Of a DNA stretch of 38,796 bases, positions 16,203-25,210 are shown in pieces. A program made the translations under genes and the position numbers. Each line of letters starts with the position of its first letter. Within the stretch, counting starts at the first letter, position 1. The stretch is from Geminicoccaceae bacterium (GTDB lineage Bacteria > Pseudomonadota > Alphaproteobacteria > Geminicoccales > Geminicoccaceae). Under the pieces are notes generated by a model that was not told the origin of the DNA, made no database searches, and worked only from the letters and a program-made list of their open reading frames with translations. The stretch spans positions 1-38,796 of the forward strand of contig RECO01000271.1 in assembly GCA_007694015.1 (NCBI GenBank), read 5' to 3'.

Positions 16203-17240
16203 TCAACCCTTGTAGCGCTGCAACTTCGCCCGCCACCCCGGTGCGTCGACGATTTCGCGGTTGACGATGCCTTTGGGCACGTTGCCCTGTTGCACCGCCA
16301 GGACGGCGGCGACGTCGGCGGCGCCGATGCCGGCGAAGCATTGGTCGGTCCAGCAGAGGGCGTGGGGGGCGAGGAGGACGTTGTCGAGCGTGGTGATCGG
16401 CTCGCCGAGGGCGGTGGGTTCCTCTTCGAACACGTCGAGGCCGGCGCCGGCGATGCGCTTTGCCTTCAGGGTCTCGTAGAGGGCGTTCTGGTCGACCACC
16501 GGGCCGCGGGCGGTGTTGACGAGGAAGGCTGTGGGTTTCATCAGCGCCAGGCGTTCGGCGTTGACGATGTGGTGGGTCTGGTCGTTCAGGGGGCAGCTGA
16601 TCGAGAGGAAATCGCTCTCGCGGAACAGGGTTTCGAGGTCGACCAGCTCGACCCCGAGCTCGCGGGCGACGGCCGGATCGGCGAAGGGGTCGTGGGCGAT
16701 GAAGCGCATGCCCAAGGGGGCTGCGATGCGGAACACCTCGGCGCCGATATTGCCGATGCCGAGCTGGCCGAGGGTGCGGCCGATGACGCCCACGCCCATG
16801 TAGGCACTCCGCTCGGCCCAGCCTGGCGGGCCGCGCCGCACCAGCTGGTCCTTGACCATCAGCTTGCCGGCGAGCGCCAGGACGAAGGTGAGCACCGCGA
16901 CGGCGACCGGGCGGCGCACCCCGTCGGGGGTGGTCACCAGGGCGATGTCGGCTGCGGTGCAGGCGGGCACGTCGACGCTGTCGTAGCCGACGCCGAAGCG
17001 GGCGACGAGGGCGAGCCGGCCGCTTTGGGGGACGCTGCGGGCGGTGAAGCGGGCCCCCAGGAGGATGAGGGCGTCGACGTCCTCCAGGCCTTCGGCCGGG
17101 ATCAGGCCTTCGACCGGGTCGACCCAGCGGAGGTTCAGGCCGGGGGCGTCGCGCAGCGGTTGCAGGTCGAAGTCGGGATAGGCCATCGACCCGTCGGCGT
17201 TGCGGAAGTCGCCGCTGAGTGCCACCTCGAAGCTCGTCAT
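16203..17240 (-). CDS. D-isomer specific 2-hydroxyacid dehydrogenase (NAD-dependent)
   Basis: A 345-aa cytoplasmic oxidoreductase. The Rossmann motif GIGNIG is at 161-166, with an acidic strand end before DPFADP. The catalytic triad is visible as Arg245 (NTARGPVVD), Glu274 (DVFEEEP) and His293 (LAPHALCW). Substrate-side residues FGVGYDSVD are at ~82-90. Members reduce 2-oxo acids to D-2-hydroxy acids (glyoxylate/hydroxypyruvate, phosphoglycerate and others); the exact substrate is not readable. The ATG at 17240 has AGGGAGG 9 nt upstream. The start lies only 4 bp after the stop of the HpcH/HpaI aldolase, so both are in one operon. That suggests a shared pathway in which the aldolase makes or uses a 2-oxo acid that the dehydrogenase reduces (inference). 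Confidence 0.93.
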   Translation of the reverse strand: MTSFEVALSGDFRNADGSMAYPDFDLQPLRDAPGLNLRWVDPVEGLIPAEGLEDVDALILLGARFTARSVPQSGRLALVARFGVGYDSVDVPACTAADIALVTTPDGVRRPVAVAVLTFVLALAGKLMVKDQLVRRGPPGWAERSAYMGVGVIGRTLGQLGIGNIGAEVFRIAAPLGMRFIAHDPFADPAVARELGVELVDLETLFRESDFLSISCPLNDQTHHIVNAERLALMKPTAFLVNTARGPVVDQNALYETLKAKRIAGAGLDVFEEEPTALGEPITTLDNVLLAPHALCWTDQCFAGIGAADVAAVLAVQQGNVPKGIVNREIVDAPGWRAKLQRYKG

Positions 17241-17244
17241 CGTC

Positions 17245-18072
17245 TCAGCCTCCCTTCTTTTTCTTCGGCTTGGCGTCTTTGGCCGGTTTGGCTTTCTTCG
17301 CCTTGGCACCGGCGCGGATCTGCTCGAGGCCGTCGCGCACGGCTGCCTGCAACAGCCAGACGTCGCCCGAATAGATGATCAAGTCCCAGCCGTCCTGGGC
17401 GAGCGCCACGCCACCGGCGACGTCGCCGACGAGGCGGCCGATCGGTTTGCCGGCGCGCTTGCCGGCCCGCTTCACCTTGTCCAGTGCGGCGAGGTAGTCC
17501 GGGTGATCGAACGCGCCGGGGATGCCCATGTCGCAGGTGAGGTCGAAATGGCCGACCCAGAGCACATCGACGCCGGGCGTGGCCGCGATCTCGTCGACGT
17601 TGGCGATGCCGTCCTTGGTCTCGATCAGGGCGACGAAGGCGGTGCGGCGGTTGGCGGCGGCCAAGGCGTTGAGCACGGGGCCTTGGCGGTAGCGGTCGTT
17701 GGCGAGGCCGAGGGCGACGCCGCGTCCGCCGTCGGGCGTGTACTTCATCCGCTGGACGATGGCGCGCGCCTGTTCCGCCGAGCCGAGCATGGGCACGACG
17801 ATGGCGTCGGCGCCGACATCGAGGGCGCGGGCGACGTGGTCGTAGGCGCCGGACGGCAGCCGGACCATGGCCGGCAGGTCGGCTGCTTCGAAGTAGCGGA
17901 GCGTGCGGTGCACCGTCTCGAAGCCGAGCCCGCTGTGTTCCATGTCGAGCCAGACGAAGTCGCAGCCGGCTTCCTTGAGCACGTAGCCGATGCCGGGGGT
18001 GGCGAATTCGCCCACATAGTGGCCGAGTTTCAGTCCCTTGCGCGCGAGGACGTCTTTGAACGTGGTGGTCAT
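17245..18072 (-). CDS. HpcH/HpaI aldolase family protein with lysine-rich tail
   Basis: A 275-aa class II metal-dependent aldolase. The active-site residues align with the family: His46 (WLDMEH), Arg71 (VRLPS), and the metal ligands Glu151 (LIETKDG) and Asp177 (VGHFDLT). Family members reversibly cleave 4-hydroxy-2-oxo acids into pyruvate or oxaloacetate-type products and an aldehyde. The last ~25 residues are a low-complexity Lys/Ala/Pro tail outside the barrel, which is unusual. The ATG at 18072 is preceded by GGGAGAGGGAGG, a strong ribosome-binding site. The frame is open further upstream to 18426, but that region belongs to the cbiB gene. It is the first gene of the operon with the 2-hydroxyacid dehydrogenase. 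Confidence 0.93.
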   Translation of the reverse strand: MTTTFKDVLARKGLKLGHYVGEFATPGIGYVLKEAGCDFVWLDMEHSGLGFETVHRTLRYFEAADLPAMVRLPSGAYDHVARALDVGADAIVVPMLGSAEQARAIVQRMKYTPDGGRGVALGLANDRYRQGPVLNALAAANRRTAFVALIETKDGIANVDEIAATPGVDVLWVGHFDLTCDMGIPGAFDHPDYLAALDKVKRAGKRAGKPIGRLVGDVAGGVALAQDGWDLIIYSGDVWLLQAAVRDGLEQIRAGAKAKKAKPAKDAKPKKKKGG

Positions 18073-18143
18073 GGCCTCCCTCTCCCGCTCCATCTGCCTG
18101 CGGAGCCTCATCCTGGGATGGGTAGTGGGTCCGGCGATCGCCT

Positions 18144-19127
18144 TCAAGCTGGGGTTGACGAAGGCCAGATGACGATGCCGCACCAGATCAGGGCGAGCAG
18201 CCCGACGAGGCCGAACCAGAGCCGCCAGAGCAGGGCGATGGCGCGCTCGATGTCGGCGGGGCCGGCGTCCTTGCTGCCGGTCCCGATCCAGTCGTCGTCC
18301 ACCCGGCCGCTCGCATAGAGGCGGGGACCCGCGAGCTTCACGTCCAACAAAAGCGCCATGGCCGCTTCCGGCCAACCGGCATTGGGCGAGCGGTGTTTGG
18401 GCGCTTCTTGGCGAACCTTTAGCCAAAGGGCGGGGCGGCCCGCGACCAAGAGCAGGCCCAGGCCCGTCAGCCGCGCCGGCAGGTGGTTGATGAGGTCGTC
18501 GAGCCGTGCCGACGCCCAGCCGAAGTGCAGGTAGCGCTCGGAGCGGTATCCCACCATCGAATCGAGGGTGTTGACGGTCTTGTAGGCGAGGAGGCCCAAG
18601 GGGCCGAGCAGGAGCAGCCAGAACAGGGGAGCGATGACGCCATCGGCCTCGTTTTCGGCGGCGGATTCGATGGCGGCGCGGGCGACACCGCTGGGGTCGA
18701 GCTGGTTCGGGTCGCGGCCGACGATGCGGGCCACGGCGGCGCGGCCGGCGTCGAGGCCTTGGGCCAGGCCCTTGGCGACGTCGCGGACGTGGTCGACGAG
18801 GCTCCGCTGTGCGACGAGCGTGCTGCAGGCGAGGGCCGTGACGACCAGGCCGAGCGGGCCCGCCGTGGCGACGAGGCCCAGTGCGGCACCGAGCAGCAGT
18901 GCGGGCAGGAGGGCCGCCACGACCAGCAGCACGCCGCGGCGTCGACGTTGCGCAGGCGGTTGGTCAGGGCGCCAAAGCCACCCCTCCAGCCCGGTGATCC
19001 CCCGGCCGAGCAGGACCACCGGATGCGGGACGCGGCGATAGAGCCAGGCGGGCTCGCCGGTGAGCGCATCGATCACCAGCGCCAAGACGGCAAGTGCGAG
19101 GACGGTTTCGAGGGGCAGGAGGAGCAC
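18144..19127 (-). CDS. cbiB: Adenosylcobinamide-phosphate synthase (CbiB/CobD)
   Basis: A 327-aa integral membrane enzyme that joins aminopropanol (or its phosphate) to adenosylcobyric acid in late cobalamin synthesis. Family hallmarks are the N-terminal DALTGEPAWLYRRVPHPVVLLGR, then ARAAIESAAENEADGVIAPLFW, YKTVNTLDSMVGYR and the aspartate-rich RLDDLINHLPARLT. SPNAGWPEAAMA near the C-terminal third is also characteristic. I start it at GTG 19127 because no ATG lies between the preceding upstream region and the conserved N terminus; AAAG lies about 6 nt upstream. It is divergent from cobH across ~147 bp, which must contain promoters for both halves of the cluster. I found no convincing B12 riboswitch there. 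Confidence 0.94.
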   Translation of the reverse strand: MLLLPLETVLALAVLALVIDALTGEPAWLYRRVPHPVVLLGRGITGLEGWLWRPDQPPAQRRRRGVLLVVAALLPALLLGAALGLVATAGPLGLVVTALACSTLVAQRSLVDHVRDVAKGLAQGLDAGRAAVARIVGRDPNQLDPSGVARAAIESAAENEADGVIAPLFWLLLLGPLGLLAYKTVNTLDSMVGYRSERYLHFGWASARLDDLINHLPARLTGLGLLLVAGRPALWLKVRQEAPKHRSPNAGWPEAAMALLLDVKLAGPRLYASGRVDDDWIGTGSKDAGPADIERAIALLWRLWFGLVGLLALIWCGIVIWPSSTPA

Positions 19128-19274
19128 GCTGGTCTTTCGGTCACCCTCGACTTCCTGAGACGTTGTCGAGCGGCGGCACCTTTGGTACCGCAGAGCGATC
19201 GGATGACGAAAGGGCCACGCGGGCTCGACCGTTGCCCGAGTTCGTGCCGCAGAACCGGGAGGCCGGAGCCTTTG

Positions 19275-19907
19275 GTGGCGTTCGACTATCTCCGCGAGCC
19301 GGCGGCCATCTATCGCCGCTCGTTCGCCATCGTCGAAACGGAGACCGATTGGTCGACCGTGCCAGCCGACCTGCGCCCGGTGGTCGGGCGGATGATTCAC
19401 GCTTGTGGCATGCCGGAGATCGTTGCCGACTTGGCTTGGTCCGATGACCTCGTGCCAACCGCCACGGCGGCGCTGGCAGGGGGTGCGCCCGTGGTCTGCG
19501 ATTGCCGCATGGTGCGCTACGGGCTGATCGAGGCGATGCTGCCGGCCGCCAACCCGGTGCGCTGCGTGCTCGACGCGCTGGCCGACGCGCCGGTGGTCGA
19601 CGACACCCGCTCGGCCCGTGCCATCGACGCCGCAGGTGCTTGGCTCGACGGGGCCGTGGTGGTGATCGGCAATGCGCCCACCGCCCTGTTTCGCCTGCTG
19701 GAGCGCTGCCTCGAGGGGCGGACGCGGCCGGCCGCCATTTTGGGGTTGCCCGTCGGTTTCGTCGGCGCCGCCGAGAGCAAGGCCGCGCTGGCACGTTTGG
19801 CGCCCGCTCCCTTCCTCACGCTGCACGGTCGGCGCGGCGGCAGCGCGATTGCGGCAGCCGCGCTCAACGCGCTGGCGGGTCAGGCCCGTCAGCGGGGAGC
19901 GGCGTAA
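19275..19907 (+). CDS. cobH: Precorrin-8X methylmutase (CobH)
   Basis: A 210-aa cytoplasmic enzyme that moves the C11 methyl group to C12, giving hydrogenobyrinic acid (or the cobalt form via CbiC). Key features are DYLREPAAIYRRSFAIV at the N terminus, the catalytic His42 in RMIHACGMPEI, CDCRMVRYGL, the loop VIGNAPTALF, and GLPVGFVGAAESK near the end. I chose GTG 19275 because GGAG lies 6 nt upstream and the length then equals the family norm. TTG 19272 and ATG 19203 (24 residues longer, weak ribosome-binding site) are alternatives. It is the first gene of a five-gene, fully overlapping cobalamin operon; its TAA overlaps the cobL ATG as TAATG. Confidence 0.93.
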   Translation: MAFDYLREPAAIYRRSFAIVETETDWSTVPADLRPVVGRMIHACGMPEIVADLAWSDDLVPTATAALAGGAPVVCDCRMVRYGLIEAMLPAANPVRCVLDALADAPVVDDTRSARAIDAAGAWLDGAVVVIGNAPTALFRLLERCLEGRTRPAAILGLPVGFVGAAESKAALARLAPAPFLTLHGRRGGSAIAAAALNALAGQARQRGAA

Positions 19908-21103
19908 TGGGCCTCGACGTGATCGGCATCGGCGCTGATGGGACCGACGGGCTCAGCCCCGAGGTGCGCCGGGTGTTGGATGCCGCCGAGGTCATCGTCG
20001 GCGGCGCCCGCCACCTCGGCTTCGTCGCCCATCACCTCGCCGAAAAGCTGACCTGGAAGCGCCCCTTGCACGCCACCTTCATGGAGATCGACAGCCGGCT
20101 GGAGCGCCGGGTGGTGGTGCTGTCGTCGGGCGATCCGCTCGACCACGGCGTCGCGCGGCGCCTGATCGAGCGCTATGGCCGCGACCGCGTCGCCGTGCAC
20201 CCGCACCCCTCGGCCTTCGCCCTGGCCTGCGCGCGGCTCGGCTGGTCGCGCGAGGAGGTGACCTGCCTCAGCCTGCACGGCCGCCCCGCCAGCCGCCTGT
20301 TGCGCGAACTGACGCCGAACAAGCGGCTCCTGCTGCTGACCGACGCCAAGACCTCGGCCTGCGCCATCGCCCAGACCCTGCGCGAGCAGGGCTGGGGGCC
20401 GAGCACGCTCTGGCGTCTCTCGCGCCTCGGCGCCCATGACGAGATCGTGGCCGAGGGCCTGGCCGCCCACTGGACCGATCCGACCGTCACCGAACTCGAC
20501 ACGTTGGCGGTCCACTGCCGGCCCGCGGCCGAGGGCCGGGACCGCTCGGGCTTCGCGCTCGACGACGAGGCCTTCTGCCACGACGGCCAGCTCTCGAAGG
20601 TGCAGGCGCGCATGCACGCCGTGTTCGCCCTCAACCCCTTGCCGGGCCAGCATCTGTGGGACGTTGGGGCCGGCTGTGGCGGGGTTGCCATAACCTGGCT
20701 CAGGGCGGCGGGCACAGGCCAGGTGAGCGCCATCGAGTGCGATTTCGGCCGGGCAGCGCTCTTGCAGAAGAACGCCGACCACCTCGGCACGCCCGAGGTG
20801 CAGGTGGTCATCGCCGACGCGCCCGACGTGTTCGACGAACTGGAGGACCCGGACGCGGTCTTCGTCGGCGGCGGCTGCCATGACCCCGCGATCATCGAGG
20901 CCGCCTGGGCGCGGCTGCCCTCCGGTGGCCGGCTGGTGGCCCAGGCCGTCAGCGTCGAGGGACAGCGCGCCTTGACCGACGCCGCCGCCCGCCTCGGCGG
21001 CCGGCTCACGCGCTTTCACCGCGAGACCCTGGCGCCCTTGGGCGAAAAGACCACCTGGCGCCCCAGCCTGCCGGTGCTCCAGCTCGAAGCCCGCAAACCT
21101 TGA
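19907..21103 (+). CDS. cobL: Precorrin-6Y C5,15-methyltransferase, decarboxylating (CobL; CbiE-CbiT fusion)
   Basis: A 398-aa bifunctional enzyme. Residues ~1-205 are a tetrapyrrole methylase domain (CbiE-like), beginning VIGIGADGTDGLSPE, with LSSGDPLDHG and LHGRPASR motifs; this adds the C5 methyl. Residues ~215-398 are a CbiT-like class I methyltransferase (WDVGAGCGGVAITWLRA SAM motif, then AIECD) that methylates C15 and decarboxylates the C12 acetate. Both halves look complete. The ATG at 19907 shares a base with the cobH stop, and the cobI start overlaps the end. It follows CobH in the operon although it acts one step before it in the pathway. Confidence 0.95.
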   Translation: MGLDVIGIGADGTDGLSPEVRRVLDAAEVIVGGARHLGFVAHHLAEKLTWKRPLHATFMEIDSRLERRVVVLSSGDPLDHGVARRLIERYGRDRVAVHPHPSAFALACARLGWSREEVTCLSLHGRPASRLLRELTPNKRLLLLTDAKTSACAIAQTLREQGWGPSTLWRLSRLGAHDEIVAEGLAAHWTDPTVTELDTLAVHCRPAAEGRDRSGFALDDEAFCHDGQLSKVQARMHAVFALNPLPGQHLWDVGAGCGGVAITWLRAAGTGQVSAIECDFGRAALLQKNADHLGTPEVQVVIADAPDVFDELEDPDAVFVGGGCHDPAIIEAAWARLPSGGRLVAQAVSVEGQRALTDAAARLGGRLTRFHRETLAPLGEKTTWRPSLPVLQLEARKP

Positions 21104-21801
21104 GCGGCCGGCTCTTGGGCATCGGCACCGGCCCCGGCGATCCGGAGCTGGTGACGCTGAAGGCGGTGCGCCTGACCCGCACGGCCGGTCTCGTCGTCTC
21201 GCTGGCGGCAAGCGGGCGTCCGTCCCGGGCGCGCCGCATCATGGCGCCGCATCTGCCGACCGGGGTGCCGGAGATCACGGTCGAACTCGACATGGGGCCG
21301 GATCGCACCGCCGTCGATCGGGCCTACGACCAGCTGGCCCTGGACATCCGCGCCGAAGTTGCGCGCGGCCACGACGTTGCCGTGTTGTGCGAGGGCGATC
21401 CCCTGTTGTTCGGCACCTTCATCTATCTCCTGCAGCGGTTGCCCGACCTGCCGGTGGAGATCGTCCCCGGCATCAGCTCGCCGCACGCGGCGGCCGCCCG
21501 TGCCGCGTGGCCGCTCGCGACGGGTGACCGAGCCTTTGCCGTGCTGCCGGCAACGATGGGCATCGACCGGCTGCGTGAACGCCTCGCGCGGGTGGATGCG
21601 GCGGCGATCATCAAGGTTGGCAGCCACCTGCCGGCGGTGCGGGCGTTGCTGGGTGAATGGGGGCTCGCGGGCGAAGCCTTGCTCGCCGTCCAGGCGACGA
21701 CCGAAGCCGAAGCCATCACGCCCTTGGGGGCCTATGCCGGCGAGACGGCTCCCTATTTTTCGCTCGTGCTGACCCGTGGGCTGGGCGGTGCGCGTGGCTG
21801 A
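21100..21801 (+). CDS. cobI: Precorrin-2 C20-methyltransferase (CobI)
   Basis: A 233-aa SAM-dependent tetrapyrrole methylase that adds the C20 methyl to precorrin-2. It starts with the family motif GIGTGPGDPELVTLKAVR. The mid-protein motif CEGDPLLFGTF and the loop VPGISSPHAAAA place it in the CobI/CbiL group rather than CobM or CobJ. The start is TTG 21100, whose bases overlap the cobL TGA (TTGA); no better-placed ATG exists before the conserved N terminus. The 3' end overlaps the CbiG-CobJ fusion gene. Whether it prefers metal-free precorrin-2 or cobalt-factor II cannot be told from the sequence. Confidence 0.94.
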   Translation: MSGRLLGIGTGPGDPELVTLKAVRLTRTAGLVVSLAASGRPSRARRIMAPHLPTGVPEITVELDMGPDRTAVDRAYDQLALDIRAEVARGHDVAVLCEGDPLLFGTFIYLLQRLPDLPVEIVPGISSPHAAAARAAWPLATGDRAFAVLPATMGIDRLRERLARVDAAAIIKVGSHLPAVRALLGEWGLAGEALLAVQATTEAEAITPLGAYAGETAPYFSLVLTRGLGGARG

Positions 21802-23563
21802 AACGGCCGTCGTCGTCCTCGGCCAAGCCGGCCTCGCCACCGCACGCCGCATCGCCAGCGGGCTTGACGGTGCCGTCCTGCACGCACCCCTGGAGGTGGC
21901 GCCCGACGCCGACACGCCGGTCGAGGTTGCGGCCGAGCATCTGCGCGCGCTGTTCGCGGGTGGCCAGGCGATCGTCGGCGTCTGCGCCGCCGGCATTCTG
22001 ATCCGTTGCCTCGCACCGCTGCTCGCCGACAAGGGCTGCGAGCCGCCGGTGGTGGCGGTTGCGGCCGACGGCGCCAGCGTGGTGCCGCTCGTGGGCGGGC
22101 ATCGGGGCGCCAACGCGCTGGCGCTGCGCGTCGCCGAACGCACCGGCGGTCATGCCGCGCTGACGACGGCGAGCGACACGAGCCACGGCGTTGCCCTGGA
22201 CGATCCGCCACCGGGCTGGAAGCTGGCACCCGGCAGCGACCTCAAGGCGGTGATGGCGAGCCTGCGCAACGGCGAGCGGTTCGGCATCGACGACTGCCTC
22301 GTACCTGCCCCCTGGCTCGACCCGATCCGGGGTGAGGGGGCGACGCGGGTCGCCGTCAGCGTCGCCCGGACGCCTGCCGCACCCGTCGTGCTGCACCCGC
22401 AGGTTCTCGCCTTGGGCGTCGGCTGCGAGCGCGGCACCGAGCCGGGCGAATTGTGGGAGCTGGTGCAAACGACCTTGGCTGCGGCCGATTTGGCCGAGCC
22501 GGCCGTAGCGCTGGTCGCCTCGCTCGACCTCAAGGCCGGCGAGCCCGCCGTTTTGGCACTTGCCGAGCGCTTGGGCGTCCCCGCCCGGTTCTTCGAGGCC
22601 ACGACCCTCGAAGCCGAAACGCCCCGCCTCGCCAACCCCTCGGCGGTGGTGTTCCAGGAGGTCGGCTGCCACGGCGTCGCCGAGGGCGCAGCACTGGCAG
22701 CAGCAGGTCCCAAAGGCCGGCTCGTCGTGGCGAAACGGAAGAGCCGGCGGGCCACCTGTGCCGTCGCCCAGGCGCCAGCCCCGCTCGATGCGACCGCCAT
22801 CGGCCGCCCGGCGGGGCGCCTCGTGCTCGTCAGCCTCGGCCCCGGTGCGCGTGCCCAGCGCACGCGGGCCGCCGATCAAGCACTCCGCCGCTGCACCGAT
22901 CTCGTCGGCTTCACCGCTTATCTCGACCTGGTCGAGCCCGAAGTCACCGCAACGCGCCACGGCTTTCCCCTCGGCGGCGAGGTCGAGCGCTGCCGCTTCG
23001 CTCTGGATCTCGCGCGCGAAGGCGCCACGGTCGGCCTCGTCGGTTCGGGCGACGTCGGCATTTACGCCATGGCTGCCCTGGTCGAGGAATTGGCCGCCAC
23101 TACCCCCGCCTACCACCACCTGCCGATCGAGACCCTGCCGGGCGTGAGTGCGATGCACCTCGCCGCCGCCCGCATCGGCGCCCCCTTGGGCCACGACTTC
23201 TGCGCGATCTCCCTGTCGGACCTGCTCACCCCCTGGTCCGTGATCGAGCAACGCCTCGAGGCAGCCGCCGCCGGCGACTTCGTCGTCGCCTTCTACAATC
23301 CCGTCTCCAAAACGCGCCGCACCGGCTTCGCGCGCGCGCTCGCCATCCTGGGCCAGGCGCGGCCGGCCAGGACCCCCTGCGTCCTCGCCCGCCAGCTTGG
23401 CCGCGCCGACGAGACGCTCCGCGTCCTGCCGCTCGGCGAACTCACGGTCGACCAGGTCGACATGCTCACCGTCGTGCTCGTCGGCAGCCGCACCACCCGC
23501 GTCTGGCGGGACGCTTTCGGCCGGGCGCGCGTCTTCACCCCCAGAGGCTACGTCGCGTCATGA
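21794..23563 (+). CDS. cobJ: CbiG-CobJ fusion: cobalt-precorrin-5A hydrolase-like plus precorrin-3B C17-methyltransferase
   Basis: A 589-aa fusion. Residues ~1-120 match the CbiG N-terminal domain ([33 protein letters not shown]). After a mid region, ~205-330 match the CbiG C-terminal/CobE domain ([26 protein letters not shown]). Residues ~345-589 are a CobJ/CbiH tetrapyrrole methylase ([39 protein letters not shown]). CbiG opens ring A and releases the two-carbon fragment in the cobalt-early route; CobJ methylates C17 with ring contraction. These two steps are not consecutive. Possible GTG starts are 21776, 21788 and 21794; I chose 21794 for the shortest overlap and a GGGCGG upstream. The gene overlaps both neighbours. 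Confidence 0.92.
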   Translation: MAETAVVVLGQAGLATARRIASGLDGAVLHAPLEVAPDADTPVEVAAEHLRALFAGGQAIVGVCAAGILIRCLAPLLADKGCEPPVVAVAADGASVVPLVGGHRGANALALRVAERTGGHAALTTASDTSHGVALDDPPPGWKLAPGSDLKAVMASLRNGERFGIDDCLVPAPWLDPIRGEGATRVAVSVARTPAAPVVLHPQVLALGVGCERGTEPGELWELVQTTLAAADLAEPAVALVASLDLKAGEPAVLALAERLGVPARFFEATTLEAETPRLANPSAVVFQEVGCHGVAEGAALAAAGPKGRLVVAKRKSRRATCAVAQAPAPLDATAIGRPAGRLVLVSLGPGARAQRTRAADQALRRCTDLVGFTAYLDLVEPEVTATRHGFPLGGEVERCRFALDLAREGATVGLVGSGDVGIYAMAALVEELAATTPAYHHLPIETLPGVSAMHLAAARIGAPLGHDFCAISLSDLLTPWSVIEQRLEAAAAGDFVVAFYNPVSKTRRTGFARALAILGQARPARTPCVLARQLGRADETLRVLPLGELTVDQVDMLTVVLVGSRTTRVWRDAFGRARVFTPRGYVAS

Positions 23564-24315
23564 CCGTCCACTTCATCGGCGCCGGCCCCGGTGCGCCCGA
23601 TCTCGTCACCGTGCGGGGGCTGAAGCTGATCCAGCGCTGCCCCGTGATCCTCTACGCGGGCTCACTCGTGCCGAAGGACCTCCTGGCCGAAGCGAAGCCC
23701 GATGCCCTGGTCATCGACACAGGTCCCTTGCACCTCGACGAGATCATCGCCCACATCGTGCGCGCCGACGAAGCCGGCCAGGACGTGGCGCGGGTGCATT
23801 CGGGCGATCCCTCGCTCTACGGTGCCATTGCCGAGCAGATGCGCCGCCTGGACGCCCTCGGCATCGCCTACGACGTGGTGCCGGGGGTGCCGGCCTACGC
23901 GGCTGCGGCGGCCGCCTTGAAGCGCGAGTTGACGCTGCCGAACGTGGCGCAGTCGGTCGTGCTGACGCGCACCGCCGTGCGCGCCTCGTCCATGCCGGAG
24001 GGCGAAACGCTCGAAGCCTTCGCCCGGACCGGGGCCACGCTCGCCATCCACCTCTCGATCAACAACCTCGCCAAGGTGGTGCGCGAGACCGAACCCTTCT
24101 ACGGCCCCGATTGCCCGGTGGTGATCGCCTATCGGGTCGGCTGGCCCGATCAAGCCTTCCTCCACGGCAAGCTTGCCGACATCCGCGAGCGGGTGAAGGC
24201 GAGCGGCATCACGCGGACGGCGCTGATCCTGATCGGCCCGGTGCTGGGCGACACCGCCTTCGATGACAGCCGCCTCTACGCCAAGGACCACAGCCATGTC
24301 TGCCGCGAGGGCTGA
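23560..24315 (+). CDS. cobM: Precorrin-4 C11-methyltransferase (CobM)
   Basis: A 251-aa SAM-dependent methylase that adds the C11 methyl. Diagnostic features are the N-terminal [20 protein letters not shown], the segment [28 protein letters not shown], and the CobM-specific [15 protein letters not shown] followed by [19 protein letters not shown] is also conserved. The length is normal. The ATG at 23560 overlaps the preceding stop as ATGA. It is the last gene of the operon; the next gene is convergent, 32 bp away, with no strong hairpin between. cobG/cobZ, cobF, cobK, cobB and cobN homologues are not in the window. Confidence 0.95.
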   Translation: MTVHFIGAGPGAPDLVTVRGLKLIQRCPVILYAGSLVPKDLLAEAKPDALVIDTGPLHLDEIIAHIVRADEAGQDVARVHSGDPSLYGAIAEQMRRLDALGIAYDVVPGVPAYAAAAAALKRELTLPNVAQSVVLTRTAVRASSMPEGETLEAFARTGATLAIHLSINNLAKVVRETEPFYGPDCPVVIAYRVGWPDQAFLHGKLADIRERVKASGITRTALILIGPVLGDTAFDDSRLYAKDHSHVCREG

Positions 24316-24347
24316 CGCTCTGATCGGGGATCCGTCAACCGACCCGT

Positions 24348-25133
24348 TCAGGCTTCTTCGTCTTCCGGCAACAGGCGCGGGCGGTCCGGGGCCGTCAACA
24401 GGCGGGTGATGGTGCCGTAGACGCAGTCGATCGCGTAGACCACGGCGATCTGGCCGACGGACTGGAGGGCCATCGTCGCGGCCGCGCCGCCGCCGAGCCC
24501 GGTCGCGGCACCGAGGCCGCGAATGACCCCGCCGAGTGCCATCGTCGCCAGCGTGACGAAGCCCAGAATGCCGACCGCGAACAGGGCGATGCAGCCGAGG
24601 ATGCGGAGCACGTAACCGTCGGTGAGCTGCCAGCTTTCGCCGAGCGTCGCCGGTTCCGGCAGGAAGACCGTGTAGGGAAAGACGGCGAGGCGGGCGACCA
24701 GATAGATGATCGCGGCGACCATCGCCAACGCGGTCAAGGCGGCGCCCCCGCCGACCGCATCGCCGCCGGCAGCACCGGCCAGGACCGGGATCATCAAGAC
24801 CAGCGGCAGCGACAAACCCAGGCTCAAGAGCAGATAGCGAAAGACGAAGCGATAGCTGCGGTTTTCCCGGAACACGCCGTCGAGCGATGTGTAGGCGGCC
24901 TCGCCGGTCATCAGATAGCCGGCCACACCGGCCGAGACGGCGAGGGTGAGCACCATCAGCGGCAGGCCCGCCAACCCGGCCCCCACCTCGCCCGGCGCCA
25001 ACAGGCCGAAAATGGCCGAGATGACGAGCGCAATCACCACCGCCATCACCAACAACGGCTGGCAAGGGCGCCAGGTCGTCGCCAGCGCCTGGATGATGGC
25101 TCTAATCATGTCGTTGAAACTGGGCTGGCCCAT
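24348..25133 (-). CDS. Multi-pass membrane protein of unknown function (Yip1-like at best)
   Basis: A 261-aa protein with about six hydrophobic segments (near 25-47, 55-75, 100-122, 130-155, 175-205 and 215-240) and an acidic C terminus. The Gly/Ala-rich helices and overall layout resemble Yip1-domain proteins, but I see no diagnostic motif and would not insist on it. No signal peptide or catalytic pattern is visible. Two Cys residues occur in membrane or loop regions. It starts 77 bp downstream of the desuccinylase-like gene on the same strand and may be the last gene of that run. The call is solid as a gene because of its length, codon pattern and neat placement; function is open. Confidence 0.75.
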   Translation of the reverse strand: MGQPSFNDMIRAIIQALATTWRPCQPLLVMAVVIALVISAIFGLLAPGEVGAGLAGLPLMVLTLAVSAGVAGYLMTGEAAYTSLDGVFRENRSYRFVFRYLLLSLGLSLPLVLMIPVLAGAAGGDAVGGGAALTALAMVAAIIYLVARLAVFPYTVFLPEPATLGESWQLTDGYVLRILGCIALFAVGILGFVTLATMALGGVIRGLGAATGLGGGAAATMALQSVGQIAVVYAIDCVYGTITRLLTAPDRPRLLPEDEEA

Positions 25134-25210
25134 GATCGTCCTCGAGCGTCTTGGACCGGTGGCGTAGCCGATCCGGCGCGATTTCTAAAGCCCGGAAGCC
25201 GCGGGCCCGG

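Noticed and set aside
19128-19274. Possible cobalamin riboswitch between cbiB and cobH
   Set aside because: I looked for the conserved B12-box region and its flanking pairings. Only a loose GGGCCAC and an AACCGGGAGG were found, not enough to support it.
24316-24347. Bidirectional terminator between cobM and the membrane-protein gene
   Set aside because: Only a 4-bp CGGG/CCCG pairing is present; too weak to call.
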